Of a DNA stretch of 64,000 nucleotides, positions 63,001 to 64,000 are shown in pieces (the first letter of the stretch is position 1; every line of letters begins with the position of its first letter). The position numbers and the translations under genes are program-made. The DNA lies in assembly GCF_051401765.1 (NCBI RefSeq), contig NW_027480440.1, positions 6,200,001 through 6,264,000 of the forward strand, read 5' to 3'. This DNA comes from Calliopsis andreniformis. Its lineage: Eukaryota > Arthropoda > Insecta > Hymenoptera > Andrenidae. The notes beneath the pieces are model-generated. The model saw only the letters and a program-made list of their open reading frames with translations, did no database searches and was not told where the DNA came from.

Positions 63001-64000
63001 AGGGTTGAGGATTGAGGTTTGAGGGCTGAGGACTGAGGATTGATGATTGAGAATTGAGGATTGAGGATTGAGGACCGAGAATTGAGGATTGAGGATTGAG
63101 GATGAGGGCTGAGGATTGAGGATTGAGTATTGAGGATTGAAGATTGAGGATTGAGGATTGAGGATTGAGGATTGAGGATGAGGACTGAGGGTTGAGGATT
63201 GAGGTTTGAGGAAAGAGAATTGAGGGTTGAAGATTGAGGACTGAGGATTGACGATTCAGTATTGAAGATTGAGGATTGATTACTGAGGATTGAGGATTGA
63301 GGACTGAGGATTGAGGATTGAGGATTGAGGATTGAAGATTGAGGACGGAGTGTTGAGGGTTGAGTGATGAGAATTGGTGTTTGTGGATTGATATATGAAG
63401 ATTGAAGAATGGGGATTGAGTATTGAAAACTGTGAATTGAGGATATTCTATTGAGGATTGAGGATTGACAATTGATTGTTGAGGGCTGACGGCTGAAGAT
63501 TGAGGATTCAGAATTGAGGATTTAGGATTGAGGTTTGAGGACTGAGGATTGAGGGTTGAGGATTGAGGGTTGAGGATTGACGCTTGAGGATTGAGGATTG
63601 AGGATGGAGGATTGAAGAGAGAGGACTGAGTATTGAGGATTGAGTGCTGAGAATTGATGTTTGAGGATTTAGATTTGATTATTGAATTTTGTGGATTGAG
63701 TATTGAACCATGAGAATTCAGGATATTCTATTGGGTATTGAGAATTGAGGATTGATGGTTGAGTATTGAGGATTCATGGCTGAGGATTGTGTGTTGAATA
63801 TTGAGGATTGAGGATTGAGGATTTAGGATTGAGGATTGAGGATTCAAGATTGAGTATTGATGATTGTAGATTGAGGATTGAGGATTGAGGTTTGAGGATT
63901 GAGGACGAGGACTCACGGTCGAGGATTGAGGTTGGAGGATTGAGGATTGTGGATTGAGGACTGAGGATTGAGGATTGAGGATTGAGGATTGAGCATTGAG
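60035..64000. repeat. 6516-bp higher-order unit, copy 2, cut by window end
   Basis: Matches 53519-57484 to the last base of the window. At least five substitutions were seen, including gatgagggctg near 61636 where copy 1 has gatgagcgctg, ttcaagatt near 63843 where copy 1 has ttgaagatt, and gatgagaattgg near 63367 where copy 1 has gatgggaattgg. The rest of the copy presumably lies beyond the window. Confidence 0.9.

Larger units (their letters stand above)
1..64000. repeat. Heptanucleotide satellite array, unit GAGGATT, whole window
   Basis: The entire window parses as tandem copies of GAGGATT (any rotation; AATCCTC on the other strand). Common single-base variants are gaagatt, gagaatt, gagtatt, gaggact, gagggtt, gaggttt, gatgatt, gacgatt and gagcatt; gagggct is a common double variant. 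Units of 6 bp (gaggat followed directly by gagg) shift the phase at intervals. The G-rich unit is on the + strand everywhere and no inverted block was found, so C is rare on this strand and the strand composition is extremely skewed. No unique sequence, transposon, tRNA, rRNA or gene was recognised. Both ends of the window are inside the array. The scale and higher-order structure fit eukaryotic satellite DNA; the species and chromosomal location cannot be read from the sequence. Confidence 0.98.

Noticed and set aside
1..64000. Resemblance of the SSILNPQ heptad to the heptad tail of RNA polymerase II or to structural heptad proteins.
   Set aside because: A 7-residue period is forced by a 7-bp unit read in triplets. 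The residues do not match the YSPTSPS consensus, and there is no a/d hydrophobic pattern typical of a coiled coil beyond one IL pair.
1..64000. Telomere array (G-rich strand in constant orientation, 7-bp unit as in plant TTTAGGG).
   Set aside because: The unit differs from known telomere units, variants are abundant, and kilobase higher-order duplications are present. Functional telomere tracts are much more uniform.
1..64000. CRISPR array.
   Set aside because: There are no unique spacers. Spacing follows the 7-bp unit and the between-landmark sequence is the same satellite.
1..64000. Identity with the heptanucleotide satellites of Drosophila virilis (AAACTAC family).
   Set aside because: Base composition and unit sequence are different in every rotation and on both strands; only the unit length agrees.
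1..64000. Pure sequencing or assembly artefact.
   Set aside because: Copies differ by scattered substitutions and module-specific variants in a consistent genealogy, which an artefact would not create. Individual duplications, above all the 5010-bp pair, could still be assembly errors and are flagged as such.

Overview
The window is one uninterrupted satellite array. From base 1 to base 64000 the sequence parses into head-to-tail copies of a 7-bp unit, GAGGATT on the + strand (AATCCTC on the - strand). Copies carry point variants and occasional 6-bp units. I found no unique sequence, transposon, RNA gene or credible protein-coding gene, and no point where the array inverts: the G-rich strand is the + strand throughout. 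An array of this size and structure indicates a eukaryotic nuclear genome (heterochromatic, pericentromeric or subtelomeric). I cannot name the species from the sequence. Both window edges lie inside the array, so its true length is unknown.

Above the 7-bp unit sits a nested higher-order organisation, visible because diverged heptamers act as barcodes. Layout: 1-2280, a patchwork of modules that recur around 20.4-23.9 kb. 2281-7290 and 7291-12317, a 5010-bp tandem duplication in which I saw no difference. 12012-14942 and 14943-17868, a 2931-bp tandem duplication with scattered differences, itself built partly from a 680-bp doublet. 17869-20010, a doublet of about 0.96 kb plus flanks. 20011-21339, a linking segment. 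21340-23880, a 1507-bp tandem duplication with a partial second copy. 23833-27270 and 29613-33057, a 3.4-kb module repeated around a 2.3-kb spacer. 32765-35403, a 1318-bp doublet. 35865-42251 and 42252-48638, a 6387-bp tandem duplication. 48639-54361, a second copy of 32.4-38.6 kb carrying two internal deletions. 53515-60034 and 60035-64000, a 6516-bp tandem duplication cut by the window end.

The - strand has long open frames, up to 288 codons, made of the heptapeptide SSILNPQ. These follow from arithmetic. Seven is not a multiple of three, so all three - strand frames read the same heptapeptide, and AATCCTC contains no stop in any phase. The + strand carries TGA once every seven codons in every frame. 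I therefore annotate no CDS. The points of interest are the depth of the nested amplification, the variant segments retained across dozens of modules, the near-invariant TGA core of the unit, and the deletions and duplications that can be read at base level.
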